From Paraniabella defluvii (lineage in GTDB: Bacteria; Bacteroidota; Bacteroidia; Chitinophagales; Chitinophagaceae): DNA of 64,000 nucleotides. Made by a program: the position numbers and the translations under genes. The stretch is taken from the NCBI GenBank assembly GCA_019316985.1, contig CP079215.1:682001-746000 (forward strand), in the 5' to 3' direction. Under the pieces are notes generated by a model. The model was not told where the DNA came from. It saw only the letters and a program-made list of their open reading frames with translations, and searched no databases. Each line of letters starts with the position of its first letter. Position 1 is the first letter of the stretch. Shown one piece after another: positions 61,819 through 64,000 of the stretch.

Positions 61819-62172
61819 TTATACCTTTTGTAGGCTCAAAAGGAAAGGTATTCCTTCGCTTCTCACTATGCTATTGGGATTGCAAATCTCCAGAAGAGTG
61901 CTTAAAGAATTAGCAAACCAGGCATAATTTCCTCTAAGTGGAGGGATTGCCTGCACATTCAAATACCTGATAGCACCAATAAGTATCTCATCACCATCCG
62001 GCAAACCCTCCACTTGATAATAATTTTGATTTGCGATTTCAATAAACTTATTGGTCATTTCATTTAATTCAGAAATATCTTCTGGAAGCCTTTCAATAGG
62101 AGCCGAATCCTTATCCCACATCAAGTCTTCCGCTAACATAAAGCAAACCTCAAGTAATTTGTTCTCGTCCAT
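61819..62172 (-). CDS. Small partner of HEPN-type protein (117 aa)
   Basis: An intact acidic protein starting MDENKLLEVCFMLAEDLMWD and ending EGIPFLLSLQKV. It is helical and soluble, with no catalytic motif. Its ATG lies 60 nt downstream of the HEPN-type gene on the same strand, so the two are likely co-expressed. A toxin-antidote or sensor-effector pair is possible; this is inference. I do not recognise a family. Confidence 0.5.
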   Translation of the reverse strand: MDENKLLEVCFMLAEDLMWDKDSAPIERLPEDISELNEMTNKFIEIANQNYYQVEGLPDGDEILIGAIRYLNVQAIPPLRGNYAWFANSLSTLLEICNPNSIVRSEGIPFLLSLQKV

Positions 62173-62232
62173 GTTATACTTTTAAATCATTACGATTGTT
62201 AGAGATTATATTTATGCGTCTGGGAGCTTTAT

Positions 62233-62780
62233 CTAAGCATTTACTCTGGCATACACCAGCGGTACTATTCCTCGTAATAATTGAATTGCTGGTGACAAAA
62301 GCATTTCCTGATATTGATGCAGTCCCTTTTCTCCGTGAACAATGTTACACCGGATTGAATAAAGCGTTTTCATTAAAGCAAGGATTTTTGTCGCAGGCAC
62401 TGCTGATTGCAATCCATTGATAAGTTGTTGGTCGCGGTTGGGCTGCGGTGTTCCTCTATTCAGGTCAATATTGAAATGAGGCATCGCCTGATATAATGCC
62501 TGGATTTGGTTGTCAAGTCCTTGCTGTGTTAAATAATGGGCAATAGCAGCAGCTCCAAGAAAATCAATTGTAAAAGTAGTAGCTCCCGCTCTGTCACCAA
62601 CTTGTTCTCTCGCATTACCAGTTTCCTGAGCTTTTTTATCGGAACGATATTGTACAGGAAGTTATAGTTGATAAATAAGGTTACGTATTTATCAATAAGG
62701 CTGGCAACATCCTCATCTACTATATTATCGGCTTTCTGAAGCCACCTGTTATAAAAATCCTGTTGATCTGGTGATAGCAT
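62233..62780 (-). CDS. HEPN-type protein, probable defence effector, frameshifted
   Basis: A repaired protein of ~183 residues. It begins MLSPDQQDFYNRWLQKADNI. After a break near 62620 it reads AGATTFTIDFLGAAAIAHYL and then KTLYSIRCNIVHGEKGLHQY. RCNIVH is an Rx4H motif, the catalytic signature of HEPN ribonucleases, inside an all-helical setting. HEPN proteins act as RNases in toxin-antitoxin and abortive-infection systems. The position is right after the PRTRC block, in a typical cargo slot of mobile elements. Confidence 0.55.
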
Positions 62781-62957
62781 ATTTTAGATTAATTTGATGC
62801 TTTCAAATCTACGGCAATTCACTCCAATGTTGTAAGATTCTGTTCTGTAAATCTGAGAATTGCGTCGGTACTTGGTAATGGTAGTGTGAATTAATTATTT
62901 AGAACAAAATATTATATTTTGCAACAGTCTATTCAAACCCTGTAAAGAAATTGTCTG

Positions 62958-64000
62958 ATGAATGATATGTCACTTTTTGAAAAGAAAGAAAGAACATTAG
63001 ATGGGCCTGCTAAATACAACGTAGATACCTATCAGTACTATAACGATAGTGCCAGGCAAGACATGGAAGTTATAAGACAGTTACTTGAAAAGTGGTTTTC
63101 GCATTATCCCGATGATGAAAAGCAAGACCTAAAGACACGATTTCAAGCCTCATTTGATGCCGCATTTTATGAGTTATATATCTATACACTATTCACGAAG
63201 CTGGGATTTTCATTATCAATACACCCTGATATTCCCGGCACATTAAAACGTCCGGATTATCTTGCTACAAAAGATGGGGAGTTTCTATTTATCGAGGTTA
63301 AACACATGACAATGCGATCCCAAGATGAGCGGTCGCTTGAAAGGAAAAAGAATACACTTCTCGATTCGTTGGATAAAATTGATGCATCGAATTTTTTTGT
63401 TGAAACTGGATGAAATCGTTTTCAAAGATAACAGCCAGCCAAGTGGAAAAATGATCGTCCGTTATTTTAACCAAGCCATTTCATCGTATGATCCTGATAT
63501 ATATACAGACCTTTTAAGTCAACGTGGATTTCAGGCAATGCCTAAAATTGTATATGATGATGATAAAGTCAAAATAGAGTTGCAGTTAATTCCAAAATCG
63601 CCATTACATCGTGGAACTAATTCCCGTTCCATTGGCACTCATCCGATCGTTACCCAAATAGGTAATGATAGCGAGGATATAATTACTGCTTTGGAATCAA
63701 AAGCTACGCGCTATGGAGCATTAAATGCTCCGTACATTATTTGTCTAAATAAGCAGAGTATTTCTCTTGATATTATAGAAGTGCAGGAGGCGCTATACGG
63801 CTCATTGCAAATTTCTTGGCGTGATATTCCTGACAACCGGGATGAAAGATTAGAGCTTTCAGGAAATGGTTTTTTTGGTTCAAAAAATAATCCCAAGTTT
63901 ACAAGAGTGTCAGGAGTATATATTACCAACGCCAATACGGCTAATTTAGCCACTACTGTAGATCACGCATTCCGACACAACCCATTTGCACAGTTTCCGA
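62958..64000 (+). CDS. PD-(D/E)xK nuclease-like protein (partial)
   Basis: It starts MNDMSLFEKKERTLDGPAKY and runs off the right edge with ~345 residues visible. The N-terminal third has ELYIYTLFTKLGFSLSIHPD, KRPDYLATKDGEFLFIEVKH, a PD...ExK arrangement of nuclease active sites. One indel near 63400 moves the frame; it continues LLKLDEIVFKDNSQPSGKMI VRYFNQ and KTRYGALNAPYIICLNKQSI. The role could be restriction or another anti-phage nuclease. It is transcribed divergently from the HEPN-type gene, with a TATATTTTG -7-like box upstream. Confidence 0.6.

Noticed and set aside
1..64000. CRISPR arrays, IS elements, tRNA or rRNA genes
   Set aside because: No regularly spaced repeats, transposase motifs, terminal inverted repeats with target duplications or RNA-gene signatures were seen.

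Overview
This 64 kb window comes from a member of the Bacteroidota, most likely a Chitinophagales/Sphingobacteriales-type bacterium. The evidence is family content (CarboxypepD_reg TonB receptor, HYC_CC_PP protein, DUF6660, DUF3347, HMA-AraC regulator, PRTRC genes) and promoters with a TAnnTTTG(C) -7 box. No rRNA, tRNA, CRISPR array, transposase or integrase was seen. The sequence carries many single-base indels, mostly in homopolymer runs. At least half of the long genes are split into two to six overlapping frames that rejoin when one base is added or removed. I give whole-gene coordinates and treat the breaks as probable sequence errors.

Region 1 (1-24.5 kb, mostly minus strand) is a copper/silver detoxification island. 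In order it holds a YVTN propeller lipoprotein, a CPH-type P1B ATPase (CopB-like), an HMA-DUF3347 protein, a small HMA chaperone, a DUF305 lipoprotein, a CopA-type ATPase, a TonB receptor, small His/Cys-rich envelope proteins and a second DUF3347 lipoprotein. A porin / Rieske / di-haem cytochrome operon follows, divergent from a DtxR-family regulator with a palindromic operator between them. Next comes a CusA-type RND system (outer-membrane factor, two CusB-like adaptors with CPMHP metal-binding heads, and the pump) and an HYC_CC_PP protein.

Region 2 (24.6-46.7 kb, minus strand, visibly more AT-rich) is a second multi-metal island. It has a second HMA/CopA pair, a Cys-rich propeller lipoprotein and an HMA-like/AraC regulator. 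A mer operon (ArsR, MerTP, MerP, MerA) follows, then a relic of the 5' end of nadE, an FAD monooxygenase, a ZntA-type ATPase, a NicO/UreH-like membrane transporter, a SpoIIAA-like protein, CzcD, a zinc-ribbon protein, a four-helix Cys-rich copper-storage protein, a Fur-family regulator and CzcB. It ends with a giant CzcA-TolC fusion pump.

Region 3 (46.9-64 kb, mostly plus strand) is part of an integrative/mobilisable element. It contains a highly structured pseudoknotted RNA candidate, primase, a stem-loop oriT candidate, MobC, relaxase and a VirD4/TraG coupling protein. A compact second mer cassette (ArsR, MerTP, GDCCVxxC) sits next, followed by SSB, DUF932 and a PRTRC cluster (E, C, F, B, ThiF). 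The PRTRC genes look like a ubiquitin-like conjugation set: Ubl with C-terminal Gly, E2-like with Cys, E1-like with Cys. The right end carries a probable defence cargo: a HEPN-type protein with a small partner, and a PD-(D/E)xK nuclease-like protein cut by the window edge.

The genes fit one strategy. Metal enters the periplasm and is bound by HMA/DUF305/DUF3347/Csp proteins, pushed out of the cytoplasm by P-type ATPases and CDF pumps, and expelled from the cell by two tripartite RND pumps. Two HMA chaperone genes and two copA genes share a 17-bp upstream motif at an identical 24-nt distance from the -7 box, so they probably form one copper regulon.
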